Source of the DNA: Antedon mediterranea
Taxonomy: Eukaryota > Echinodermata > Crinoidea > Comatulida > Antedonidae
Length of the DNA stretch: 64,000 nucleotides
Direction of reading: 5' to 3'
NCBI RefSeq assembly: GCF_964355755.1
Contig: NC_092677.1
Coordinates: 7,259,001-7,323,000 of the forward strand
A program made the position numbers and the translations under genes. Shown here one piece after another: positions 11,036 to 24,100 of the stretch (position 1 is its first letter; each line of letters begins with the position of its first letter). Under the pieces are notes generated by a model, which saw only the letters and a list, made by a program, of their open reading frames with translations, made no database searches and was not told where the DNA came from.

Positions 11036-14000
11036 TGCAAAACAAATAAGTAAAGATTATCTTAGGAGAGGAAATGTAAAAAAAATAAATCTTTCCCCTT
11101 TTCGCGTTCTTTTTTAGCCTAGGGAACCAGTATGTCTAGATACATTACCTACTGACTTACAAGTTTAAAATCATAGATGCTAATTCAAACCTGTTTAGAC
11201 ATTGATATATTAAGATTTTAAAAGGGATATTAATTTTATTGATGTATGATGAGCAAATAGCATTGGATGAGGGGCTTTTGTCTTAGGTATTAAAAGCTCG
11301 GAATAAGAAATAATTCTGCCTGCAGGGTCTAGCTCATCTGTCAGGGGCTAAGCGTAGTAATGAAGTTACAACTTCATCATGTACAAGATATTTTTCTTGT
11401 TAGCTAGTAACAGTAAATTCTTATACTCATTATTGTATTAATTGTGCGGTTGAATATAAATGAAAATGGATAAAGAATATGATTGATTAAAATGTTTACC
11501 TTTAGCTTTATGCTAGGTATCAACACCTTGAAATTGTACATCTGTTAATAATTCGTAGTTTTTAAAGATGATGATGATGATGATGTCAATTTTGTTGTAA
11601 ATCCATCAACCATATTCTTCAACTTGATCTTTATATCTTGAAAGAATTTCATTTAGCTTCGATTTTGTATAGATGACAAATTTGATCTTTATAGTTCCCA
11701 CTTCAATTGTAAACATATGATTGTTTTTTTTGTCTGATTATTTAAGGTGGGCCTGAGTAAATATCACAAATTATTTCTGTGTGTTCTAGTAAGATTTTAA
11801 TTTAAAGTTGTTAAAAATAACATTTTTTTCTGAAATGTTTTTTTGTTGTAGTTATCTTTTTGTAGGATCTTGCATGTGACACGAACCTTGTGCAAGATAC
11901 CTAAATATTTAATAATGATTCTTTAAAAATGTATTTGCCATTATTAAAAATTAATAAATATTTTGAAAACAAATCCTCTGTTATAAACAGATCATCTCCA
12001 CAGGCTGAATGATCATTTTCAATCTTCGATTGTCTTACACATAATTCTTATCCTGCAGTACTTTCCACAATGCCAACCTAAAAACTTGCAGTATAAGTAA
12101 GACTGGTAGTAATCAATAGTGTTGGGACCAGGACTTGTTGTTGTAGGTGTACAAATGGGTATGTGACATGGTCATACACAACCTGTGCTGATTACTATTA
12201 GTTGCAACATGCAACACTATGTTTGTTATCCATATCCATTGATCCAAAAATGACCAAGGTGATAAGAGTAGATCATTTAGAGGTTTTGAGTATTAAGCAC
12301 TATAAAAGAACATCGTACACTAGACCTATTGCATATGTTCCTTCTTTTGTACATTCCACTGTAGGCCTACACTCAGTGGTGGTTCATTTGAAATCTTTAT
12401 ATATACCTGTAACAAAACATAATCATAAAAACATGTCTTCTTTATGGCTGAAATGCAATAAATTTTAACAACATGCTATTTTCCAAAGGAATTGGATTAA
12501 AAAGAAATGTTCAATAATATAAATCTACAATATATGGTGAGTGTTGTTGTTACATTAAGTAGGTATATAATCAATACAGTACGCTTTTTAGAATTTTTTA
12601 CCGCTTTCACTGATCGTCTTTATGATAGGATAGCTTTATACAGCATTATTCCTTTAATCCATAGATTCAACAGATAAAAAACTTATGTGTTTGATGCGCT
12701 ATCAAAAAGTGTGCATTAATAACAGCTACTCCTTTAGGATTACTTCAGAACAACGACGAAAAACTACTTTTGTTCTAGATCATTTCTGTTTGTGAATATA
12801 TTCTTCATCAGCTTACAAAAAAAATTGTAATGTTTTAATGATCAGTATAGAGCATAATTCATATATGAAATGTGTCTAGGTGATACTGAGATCTCAATTT
12901 GCCATCCATTGAAGCGTAGAGGTGGTGTTCTTATCTACCTCAATGCTGATTGCGTGTGTTATGTCTCGTATGTAGCATTCTGTCTCTTAGATATGACTGT
13001 AAATTTTGTGTCGTTTGCACGTTGTATAAGCAGGCCGATTGAGGCATGGAAAATTTTTTTTACTCTCATCTTCCTGATTATTCACCGATTATTCATGAAT
13101 TATCTTCTCCTTCAGCAAGAAAAAAACAAAAAAGGTTAAGACGATAAGAACCTCAGAAAAATATGCATCATGTTCTCAGTCTTGAACCCTGCTATACCTG
13201 CAGGATTTTGATTAAAATATCGATACCCTTCTCCAATCAAAAGCAGCCGTTTTATTGCAAACTGTTCTGAATTAATTTTTTTTTCTTCCTTATCTTGCAC
13301 AATTTGAAGTCATTACAATCAATCTTGTTATTATTCAACCTTCACTTTGACATACGGATGTCTAAACTCCTTTGTTTTCAATTTGTAATAGATTGTTTTA
13401 TACTAACTCTGAAACAAATTAGAATCAAATAATCGTTTTTTAAAAGATGTTTAGGTACAGTAAAAAGAACTTTATAAATAGAAATGAAAATTGTAAAAAA
13501 ACTTTAAATATAGAAAATTTAAAACAAAATTATTTTAGCTTTTGTTAATAAGTTACATTTGTTGAAAAAAACAATAGAATTAAGAATCATTTTTTTAATT
13601 AGAAGAAGTTTTGAAAATAACAAATGGATATCAACATCATAAGAAAATTAGTATTAGGAATTTCAAAAGCATAACAGAGCCTCTAAAGCTGGTCCTTGTA
13701 AATAGAAGTCCTTCTAATAAAAGTTATTTTGTAGGCTCCAGTCACTAGGCTGAATAAAAGCCTAAAATAAACCAGATCCCTGCGGGTATCAATGCTCCTA
13801 TTGATGACACCTGACCTTAGCAGACAATGTCTACAGTTCTTCCTGCAAATTATTCACGTAAAAAAAAAAATGTTAAGACTTTGCAAGTCATTTATTAAAA
13901 GTACACAATGATAATGTATTATGCTTTGCATGCATTATCAAAATATTTAAATAAATAACTTATGGTTATTTTATTCAGGCTCAGGGACATGAAGGGTATA

Positions 14001-15618
14001 AAGTCCTTAGCAAAGAAATACTTTTTTTTTGCATGCATAATATCAAAAGTTTAGTAAGAAACTATTGATTACTTTTGCTCAAGATAATTCTTGTACTACT
14101 AATTTAAAAAAAAATGAAATTAGAAATGACTACTGTATTTAAAACTAAAAGGAATTCAACCTCTAGAAGTTGCTTGCTTTCTTACAAATCCTAATGTGCT
14201 ACAGTATCAAGAGGTGGAATTTGTAGTGTGGTAGGTAGTGACTTGCTTACTAATTCCCTGGTGCTGGGATCAAGTTGTAGTACCAGGATTTTCTCATAGC
14301 ATAAAACATTAGTTTAGATAAATATTAAATATTATTACTGCTTATTTTACATATTTAATTTTACAAATTAAAGATGGATTTTTAAAGAAAGTTGATTATT
14401 AAAAGGACTATATCATTGATTTTATTGAGCAGACCATATCATTATGAAAGAATAAATCAGAGAAAACAGCAGATTCTTTGGTAATCAGTAAAACGACATC
14501 AACCTCTCATGTGTGAAGCCTTACTTCCGCAACATCAATCGTTTCAAACTACTTGTACACAGAAGTTCATCATTTCAGTACTGGACTAGCAACAACAGAC
14601 CTGTCAATTAACATAATATAATCAAAAATTAATTAAATCAACCTAATAAATGGCAATAATAATAATTGTTATGTAATTATAATAATCTATAATAACTTAT
14701 GATGTATCTAGTTGCTAATGCTTTAAAAGTCAGCTGAATTTTGACACCTTAGATCAATTCGTAAAGACATTGTCTCTCAGAACGGCGTAAGTCTTAATAA
14801 TGGTAGACATTGGTTGCATATTGTTACATCTCACACGCCAATGGTTTTTGTGAATGAAAGTAAAAGCGTTGTATATTTTGAATTACGGTAATGGAATTAC
14901 AAATGAAGTGGAAAATGCCTTAAAAGAGTGTTTGACTTTGTTCCATTATTATTCAGTATCTATCAGTATATTGGTTGATGATTGATGATATAATAATGGT
15001 TTATTAAATTGACATGTTGTCTAACTGGAAATGGTATCTAAAAGTGTATTTTAATCGTTCTACTGTATAAAATTCTACTGTATACATACAGATACGTTTT
15101 TTTTTTGTAGTCAGGGGAAATATTTTATATATGTATAATTAGGTAAAAACACAATTCATAGAATATTTATAAATAATACTACTAAAAAGGCCATTTACAG
15201 TAGTTGTTTTTTTTACAATCAATTATAGCTTAGAAACTAGACCTTTAATTTGTAGATAGAAATGAATATTTGTTAGTATAAATCAATTATTAATATTATT
15301 AATAAAAAAGATTTTTTTGTTTTTAACAAAAATTTAATTTTTTTAAAGCAAAAAATGCAGAGTTCAACTGCATTGAATGCATAGTTTAACTGCATTGATA
15401 TTAAACCTAGATTCTTAAAAAAAAAAAAAAAATAATGGGATGGGGATCATTTTAATTTAAGTTTTCCCGGTAGATAGTATACAAGTAAAACTGTTAAGTA
15501 GTATATGAAACCTTGTTTTCAAATTTTGACAAGTACTCATTTCTAAGGGCGTTCTATGCATGTTTTTAAAAAAAGGTATTTTCCTGTTCTACACAATATA
15601 TATAAAAATTCTTTCAAT
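11036..15618. other. AT-rich intergenic sequence, no gene seen
   Basis: Short open frames (for example near 12202 and 12870) have no recognisable domain, no exon chain and ordinary AT-rich composition. A short GAT run lies near 11566-11586. Nothing else can be supported. Confidence 0.5.
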
Positions 15619-16210
15619 TTCCTCAATTCTTTTTTTAAAGTGACAAATATAATAAAAACTTTGTTAAAATGATTGATTCTGGCCTAACTGATCCTATCAT
15701 CTTAAACACAACCATAAATAAAGCAATAAAAATATTTATAACTTACAACAAATTTAGGAACAAAAAACACATTCTTATTTTGTATTAAAACAATGCTTCA
15801 ACAACCTGATAGATTTTCCTCAATTCTTTTTTCAAAGTGACAAATATAATGAAAACTTTATTAAAATGATTGATTCTGGCCTAACTGACTCCATCATCTT
15901 AAACACAACCATAAATAAAGCAATAAAAATATTTATAATTTACAACAAATTTTGGAACAAAAAACACATTCTTATTTTGTATTAAAACAATGCTTCAACA
16001 ACCTGATAGATTTTCCTCAATTCAAAGTGACAAATATAATGAAAACTTTATTAAAACGATTGATTCTGGCCTAACTGACTCCATCATCTTAAACACAACC
16101 ATAAACAAAGCAATAAAAATAATAATATTTATAACTTACAAAAAATGTAGGAACAAAAAACACATTCTTATTTTGTATTTAAAACAATGCTTCAACAACC
16201 TGATAGATTC
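15619..16210. repeat. Three tandem copies of a 197-bp unit
   Basis: TTCCTCAATTC begins copies at 15619, 15816 and 16013. Each copy contains AAGTGACAAATATAAT, GATTGATTCTGGCC and ACCTGATAGATT. Copies differ by a few substitutions and small indels. An 89-codon frame in the third copy is broken in the other two and is not treated as a gene. Confidence 0.9.
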
Positions 16211-16621
16211 AGTAGAAAACTTAAGCTTAAAACATCCGGTATCTTTTACAATAGATTAATTTATTGAAACATTTTTGTTTTTTTAACAAGTGCAGTAATT
16301 TATTGGAAGTAATGTGATGTGGTCTGATGATTTGTTTTGAAAAAAATGTTGTTTTTGAAAGATTTCCATTCTCAGTACCACTAATGAAGAGTAAGCCTGT
16401 GTTGAATTATAGGCTTGACGGGAAAATGTATCAAATAGTTTCTTGTGAGGTTTCCCTGTGGGTACAATGGTACGCATTTTGTGGTCTACTTATGTATTCA
16501 GAGTTTGTAAATGATGGTTTTCTAAATCAAATAGAAATACATCGTAAATTACTAATCTCATTAGAGGATGGTTGATGTGTCCAACAGTACATTCTTCAAG
16601 GAAACAAATCGAGACATTCAT

Positions 16622-16691
16622 ATGTTTGTTGTCACTGCATTCATACGCACTTTTAGCTTGACAGTTTTATATCTGCTTTTGAATCTAACAG
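16622..16691 (+). CDS. Possible signal-peptide exon, parent gene unknown
   Basis: An ATG at 16622 opens 23 codons encoding a basic then strongly hydrophobic stretch (core LTVLYLLLNLT). It ends in phase 1 at a donor reading ACAG|GTAAAC. The phase is the same as the signal-peptide exon of the nephrin gene at 31224-31266, so it could in principle join the exon at 37811 as an alternative first coding exon. It could also belong to an undetected secreted protein or be chance. No acceptor or promoter evidence supports it. Confidence 0.25.
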
Positions 16692-18398
16692 GTAAACATT
16701 TTTTCTTCTTCTTATATATGACATTTATTATAATATGATAATCTATTTAAGTTCTTGCTTATATCCTTTTTTTTTTGCACTTTATTATTGTATCTACTGG
16801 AACCTTACTTTTTCTTTTCTATTGATATTCAACTAAAATCTGTCTGGCCTTTTTAAATGTTTTTTTTAGAAAGCAATTTTACGTTACCATGCGTACAATG
16901 TAATGTCTTTAGGAAACTCAGCCTTAAAGCTGTTTTTGGCTTATTTGAGATTCCACACATAAACAAAGACTTAACCAGGCTTTTTTTTCTTGATCTTTTT
17001 TTTATTTTATGTAGAAATAAAAAATGAAATGAAGTGAACTACAATTTAAGTGTTCTAAGTTTCTGTCAGTTATTTTTACTTTCAGGTTAATAGCCATGAA
17101 ACAGGACTTTGCAGACTTTTAGCTATTTTTAACAATTTTAAATTCTTGTTTAAATTTTAATATCAAATATTCTTTTATTCAAAATCGTTATTTTAATTAT
17201 ACCGTTTAATTTTTCTGTAATATTGAATTCTAAAAACTGTTTTATTATGACCTCGCCGCCTATTTTTATTTGATGGAATCTTTGTTCAGGTTAGTTTAGA
17301 TGTGTACTTTGTAATTTATAAGATGATTAATACAAAATAATACCAAACAAGAAACACTTTTTTTGTAGTATATTAAAAACCTCTGTAGTTTCATTCCTGT
17401 AACTTAGATTTCTAGGTTCAGGTATTCACATACTGTACTCAATAGGAAATGAATTATTGTCAACTCTTCGCTGATGCCTCAAAATGTAGTTTGAGAAAAA
17501 AAAACGTTTATCTGATTGACGGCCATTGACATTAAACCAACCAACCTTGCAATTTGCGTAATGTTAACAAATTGATTTGACAACCACCAACTGCTTTAAG
17601 CGGTTTCTTGATATTTAGCAGAAATGCTGTCGAATTTTAAAATAATAATTTTTAATCTATTTTATTTGATGTTTATGCAGCAGAAACAGGTCCTGATAAT
17701 AATTCAGTATTGGGAATACCCTTTAATTAATATTAATAATATTCCACATAAAAACCCATTGTGACTCACATTATTGTTCATTTATGCAAAGAAATTCCAG
17801 GATGATTAGTTTTTAGTCTGAAGGTATGAACTATTACCACTATCAGCTGCCCTGTTACGCTTCATTGAAGCAGTGGTCAAACTAATGAATGTTAGTTGCC
17901 ACCCGACCGGTATTGGCAATCATTCAAAATTTAAACAATGCCCACGTAAAACCAAAAATTATGGTTCAGTTCACATTAATAGTCATTGGTGGTTTGTACC
18001 AGGACTTACCAGCCAAAGTTATGATTCACATTCACAAATTTGTTTTTCATGAAGAAAATAAGAATAATAAATGTTCCTGCATGGTTACAGTAGAGAAGAC
18101 GGATTGAAATTTTACTCTTCCCTGGTTACAGGGAATAGTGTATTAAAAAAGTTTCTCTAGACCTAGACCAGGACATTAAACACAATTTAGAGTTGTAGGT
18201 TTGCAGGTAAACAAAACTTCACCTGTTTGTAGGCATACATTATAAAATAGTATGTTTATGGTCTTTTGAAACTAATTTTAAAAATTCCAAAGTGTAGTTT
18301 GGTGGCCTGAAAGCAAGTGTTATCACTAGCGGCTGCCAGACTTCATGAATCATTCAGATAGCAAAGAGGTGATCAATTTCAGTTGTTGTCAAGCAAAA
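16692..18398. other. AT-rich intergenic sequence, no gene seen
   Basis: A 72-codon frame at 17889 has no recognisable feature. No repeat arrays or paired inverted repeats were seen. Confidence 0.45.
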
Positions 18399-18402
18399 TT
18401 AA

Positions 18403-19028
18403 AGCCCCATTCCCTACGTTTTTTAGATCTAATTTAAGGTCACAAACTATATTTAATGTAAAAATGATACTATATGGTCCTATTGCGATATCTTTTTTCG
18501 TCTTTAAACGGTTAAAAATGTGAAAAATAAGTCGATTCTAATAATTATAGCGGCCCGCTATAAATCCCAAAATGCATTGCGCGCGGATTGATATTTTTGT
18601 TTTTCACCTGTAATTCGCCCACTTTTCGATCGATCGTGAGGCCAAAACAAATGGAAGACTCCTAACTTTTCAGCGAAAATACCGGGTTTTCCCCAATTTG
18701 TATCAACGGAGTCTGGCAAAAATAGAAAGACAATTAATGCAGCAACTATACAACGTCAGGCTAGGTATATAGCTCGCGTACGATGTTCGTACGTTACAGA
18801 TGTTTACCAGCTAGGCCTACAAAACTAAGCCTAGCTAGGCTAGGCCTAAGACCGTCCACGAGAGGTCGATCGCCGCGAGCTACTTAGGTAGTGCATTGTT
18901 TCTCACTTTTTATCATAATTTACGATAAAACGTACATTTAAGACAAGGAATGACATGGTTTAATGTTTTTAAAGTGATATATATGTATTATTTTCCAAAA
19001 AACGTCCAAAATTGCAGGGAAGGGGTCT
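18403..19028. mobile_element. TTAA-flanked TIR element, non-autonomous, piggyBac-like
   Basis: TTAA occurs at 18399-18402 and 19029-19032. The left end reads AGCCCCATTCCCT and the reversed right end AGACCCCTTCCCT, 11 of 13 matching. TTAA target duplication is typical of the piggyBac and Kolobok superfamilies. The 626-bp interior has no transposase. It has higher GC and CpG content than its surroundings and a TAGGCCTA cluster near 18800. Confidence 0.65.
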
Positions 19029-19279
19029 TTAAGCAATTGAATTTCAACTAAGGACCAATTGAAACACTTACAAATAATTGATGACTTAACATTATTGAAT
19101 GGTCATTTACAAAAAATAGTAAATAGATTAACATGTGATAAGATGTGCATATATCACCACCACTGTATTATATAATACTTTTATTTGAATTTAACTATAT
19201 TTTTGTAAAGGCCAAATAGTAAAAATTGTTTGTTTCACATGTGGGAATTGAACTGAGGGTTTTACTATATCTTATCTTA

Positions 19280-19995
19280 GGTCGTGTTCGTACGGTGGTT
19301 AAAATAAGCGCTTAATTTCACCCATGCCTCGGGTTATAAATTGAGCGTTGTTCGTACTTGAAATATTTAACCGCTTAAATGCTTAATCGACGAATCACAA
19401 ACCGGAAATTACGTTTTAAGGTCAGTTGTCTTTACAACCTACGACCCCATTTTCGCACGCTAGTTTCGTGTTGTATATTTTTTACTCGCGATCTTTCTTT
19501 ACAATAACAATTACTTGCTACCTTTTACACTGCTTATCCTTGCGACAAACCTTATGCCTCTTAACGCCGATAATCCTGCCGAAATATGCCTTCTCCTGAC
19601 GACCATTATTTTACTCATTGACGAAGAATTTCAGCCCAATGTTACAAGACGGAAACACCACCGACCAGCGGCTCCCCGACCAGCTAGGCCTACTAAGCGG
19701 TCTACACCAACAAGGACAGCACCAGCTGACGATCGCTCTCGAAGCGTGTATGGAAGAGCTTCGTAGGAGAAATGACGGGCCTAGGCAGCGAACGTTTGTC
19801 AAAATTTGACACATTGCCTCTATCGGAGATTTATTATCCTCGAAGGCCGAGTATAATTGGATTATCGCTGAAATAACCTGCAAATTTGGTGAACATTTTA
19901 CCTCGAATTTTTTGTAGCCTGAGGCAAAAGTTAATTGGATCACGTGAACGGAAATCGGGAATAAGCTGGTATTTTCAACCCCTACGAACAGGCCC
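19280..19995. mobile_element. PIF/Harbinger-like non-autonomous element
   Basis: TTA duplicates flank the element (19277-19279 and 19996-19998). Its left end GGTCGTGTTCGTACGG matches the reversed right end GGGCCTGTTCGTAGGG at 13 of 16 positions. A 3-bp TTA or TAA duplication with ends starting GGG/GGC fits PIF/Harbinger. The interior has a plus-strand frame (19515-19766) beginning with a leucine-rich segment and turning Arg/Pro-rich, which may be the remains of a transposase N-terminus. The catalytic DDE region is absent. Confidence 0.7.
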
Positions 19996-21056
19996 TTACA
20001 GTACTGTTATTACTAGATGACATTATATTACTAGCTATTATATTGTACTGTAAATGTAATGTATCAAATATGAGATTGATTAAAAGCTTGGTTCCCAGTT
20101 GCAAGGAAGTAAACACAATGCAAGTAATTTGACCAATCATCCAAACTGTTGCTTGTGATTGGTCAACTCACATGCAAGTTTACCATTGCATCGTCAAGTC
20201 AGCTTCCTAACATTTTGAGAACTACCTATTTATTAACTATCTTGTTGAAAATATAGATAACTAATGATCAGTCAGTTTTTTATTATAATCTGTAATTGAT
20301 GGAGAATTGATTTAACATTATTAGTCATAAACAACAGAAAACGAGAAGAGAGATTATCATCAGCGGTTGTCATGCTCTAAGAATCACATCTGTTGTCTAG
20401 TTTGATCTGTTCCTCATTGTTTAGTTAAATGGAGTGTTTGTTTAGAGTAAACATAAACATAAAGAAATGATTGGTTTTGCTTGAAGCAAAGATTACATTC
20501 AATGCAATTGTTGTTTAAAACAATGCCAGAAGTTATGTAAAGTGGCATGCAAAGATGTTCAGAATGCAGAATGATGTTTGAAAGGAGATATACAATTACC
20601 AGGTGTCTCATTGCTATGGGGAAGGCCATAGAAGTAAAAGCAGTTTGAGGTGCAGCACTGAAGGTGATAGGGGGAAGTCAGGCAAACAAAGTTGGTAAAT
20701 GTTCATAAACAGTTTTACTCCAGTATCTGAGATCAAAAGGCTATCGGTACAATACAAGCTCCTCCTATTCTCAGGAATCTTTATCCTACATAAATCATCT
20801 TCCTATTCCTTTGGAAACCGGTTTGCATTCCTGGCAAAACAAATGGAAATGTAACCATCCTCAGGCCTAACTGGAAACAGCGGAAGTTTAGATTAGTCCC
20901 TCTACAGACCTATACAGCATCAGCAACAGACTATCCACTACTCTTTTTGAATAGTGAACCAAGGTCTTTAACATGCCCTGTATTGAGAACAATGGCTTTA
21001 CATCCCATCCTATGCAAATCAATATGGCTGACAGGCTTAAAACCCATGCTAATCAC

Positions 21057-21185
21057 AAACTTTATGTGACATAAAATGTGATGTGTTTATATATGGATAA
21101 TGATGTCATATCTCTACCATATTTGGGCATATCACTACCATATTTGGGCACATCACACTTCTTTTTGTTAAACTAATATTGTAGA
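21057..21185 (-). mobile_element. MITE copy, AAACTAGTTTGAC family
   Basis: Shares GTGTGATGTGCCC, duplicated ATATGGTAGTGATATG and the terminal AAACTTTATGTGA segment, in reverse orientation, with the copies at 41384 and 61355. About 130-150 bp long with inverted ends. No coding capacity. Confidence 0.7.
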
Positions 21186-24100
21186 AAGTCTTCACTGTTA
21201 CCATAATTCAATATTACTCTCTGAAAATAAGAAGATACCAACATCTCATTTCATTGGATTGTGTTTAAACTTATTGTCAATCAAATAACCATTACTTCGC
21301 GTTACTAAAAGTTGCACAGCGATAACTGGTTAAATGGTTTTCTAATTCCCAACGAGTTTATTTTCACGCTGCCATTTAACCGGTTATTGAAAATTCGTCC
21401 TGCTTAGTGCTGCCAAGAAATTGGGGGTCATTTTTTCGCATAATTATTAATCACTTATTTTTTCACATCAAAACAGGACCTATGAAATATTTTTATATCA
21501 CTTTAAAATTTACCAGCAATGTGAAAATGTCCTCAACAATCCATGGGTTACCAAATCTTTCTAGGTTTCCGAATCCTAAATTCTTCTCACATGAGGACAT
21601 TCACAAACAAAAAAGAAAATTTGCATATAAATTGAAAAGCACGCAGTATAACCAAAAGTGGCCTTCTTTAATGCAATTAGGGTTCACTAAATGCTTAGTA
21701 TTAATACGATTTCTTGTAAAAATACCCAAATGGGGAAAAAGTTAATTAAAACCGTGTTGTTTCAGATTTGATAAATGAATAAAATAAATTTATCCAATTA
21801 TCACAAAGTCTTGATAAATGAATGAAAGGAATTTATTGCTTATTAAAAACATTATGGATTTGTTTGATATTGTCAATAAAGAAGATTTACATTTATCAAT
21901 CATATACTTGTGTTATTCTGTGAGTCAATAATATTTTTATTATTAATTGTATTGTACTCTATTCAATTAAACAAAATACATGTTGTTAAATCTAAAATAA
22001 AAAAGCGTATAACTCTTAGTTTAAAGTGATAGTAGTACTGTAGTTTTTGTAAATTTATAAAAAATATGGATGTGGGTGAAAATCTAACATGAATTGAAAA
22101 ACAAAGTAAAAATAAAACATGTTATATTTTAATAAATCTGAAAAAAATTGCACATAACCTTAATCGTAATGGCCAAAACAATTTTTTTGATATCAAAAAG
22201 TTTCATTTATTCAAATTTTTTTTGTACCAGAGAATATAAATTTTACATATTGAATGTCTTTACCTATTAAAGTCAACCTATAAATGCCGTTTTGCCCTAT
22301 TCATTGCATGAAACTTGATCATCACAAAACATGTGCATAAGAAAACAGTGGGATTCCTCTTTTACTAAATATAAACCAACAGGCCTACAGGCAGATTTGA
22401 TATGAGATTACGCACCTTGATCATATTGTACATTGAATAAACTTGTAATATTGATGTTGTTCTACACCTCAGCGTGATCCTGAAATTAAATTATTATATT
22501 ATCATAATATTATTATTAAACCCCGGAAGTAGGACTTTTAGTAAAAATTCTGAATGACCTATTTTTCGCATAGAAAGATACATTTCAATATTGGACATAA
22601 GAAAGATGAAATCTTTGCAAAATAGGTTAATGCGTATACTACTAATGAGTGGCATACAGAGCTAAAGAAAGCTTTTTGGTGGTGATCATGATAGGGCAGA
22701 CTGATTTTTTTTGTGGTGTTTGTTGTACCTGTAAGTGCCTCTGATAAACCTTTTTGATTTGCATGTTGTGTCATATAATATTATCAAATGATAATATAGG
22801 TGGCAATAGCAGATCCTGGATTTTGAAATAGGGGGACCAAGGCAACCCAATCTCTTAATTATCTTTTGCATCATAAGTTTTAAAATGTAGATATGCCTTG
22901 GCAAGCTGGCCTTTGCCTATGGGTGGCAACATTTAGGGGTAAACAGATAAATTTATAAAGCTGAATTGGGATTTTGTTTACTTTGCACTTTTAGTTTGTT
23001 TTCATCTGGTTTTATGAAAAATTGTTCAAATATAATATCTAACAAATTTATGTTTTTATTACTATTTTCTTGAAAATAATGTAAAGAAAGAACAAAGAAA
23101 ACAGATGTATTATCCCACATAAGGCCACAATTTACAAAATTAAGATTAAAATCCAGATTTAATCATTATAGCAATTAGCTAGTAAAAAAAGTAATTGTTC
23201 ATTTTATTCACACTGTGACCACAGACAGAATTTTAATACTATCAAACCAAGCAGGCACGCATTACAATTTTATATTTTCTTTGATTCAAATACGCAATTA
23301 CCACGGCTTGTTAAATCCTAACTATTTTTACATTGCCCACTACATCTCCACATGTACGTGTGCTTGATACCGACTCATCTATGATCACTTATGACAGATG
23401 TATTATCTTGTGCGATTTGAATTTCTCGATTTCTTGCAGTCTTCAATTACGATACCTGCTGTGGTTGGGTCGACAGTTGCTTAAGACACCCTTAAGGTAC
23501 GAAGCGTGTGGCAGACGTGCACAGGGTTTTAGTTGTAACATTGTGTTATAGTTGTTTTTTTGCCTTTTGTAATGTGACCGACAAAAGAGTGTTTGCTATT
23601 ATAGTTAAACCTTAAAACTGTGACAGAAATTTTATTCAGAACAGTCGTTGGCCTGTGTACACTGTGAGCAGTCATTGAAGGCTACTTCTTTCAGTGTTTG
23701 AACCAATTGTTAACTTCATGGACAAATTTGTGGACGAATTTGTGGAAATATTTTGCTTCTTTTTGCATTAATTAAAAGAATTTATGTAAGTTTTAAATAG
23801 CTTTATTTTACAACTAAAAATATTTCTATATTTTATATTATTTTATTATATTTATATTCTATATTTCTTATATTATTTTTATATTTCTAGTAGTGGCCAC
23901 TTAGAGTTTGATATTTGTTAATTTTGATTGTGGTAAACAGTACCTAATATACTAGTCCAATAATGATTTGCTGAGTGTTTTTTAATTATTTTAACTTTTC
24001 AATGAATGATTCACAGTTAAAAATACAAAGCATTGAAATGCAAGAATATAAATGGCCTTTTCAAGAAATAATTGTATTCATTAAAAAAATCTATATCACC

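Noticed and set aside
15990-16259. 89-codon frame in the third 197-bp repeat
   Set aside because: The frame is interrupted in the other two copies, so it is not under coding constraint.
20088-20205. Full second copy of the TTGGTTCCCA element
   Set aside because: The left end and an internal CACAATGCA match, but the right inverted end could not be found, so it is only mentioned with the 37133 copy.
21407-21745. 112-codon plus-strand frame as a gene
   Set aside because: Low-complexity composition, no domain, no splice partners; an AATGTCCTCA / TGAGGACATT inverted pair inside suggests repeat DNA instead.
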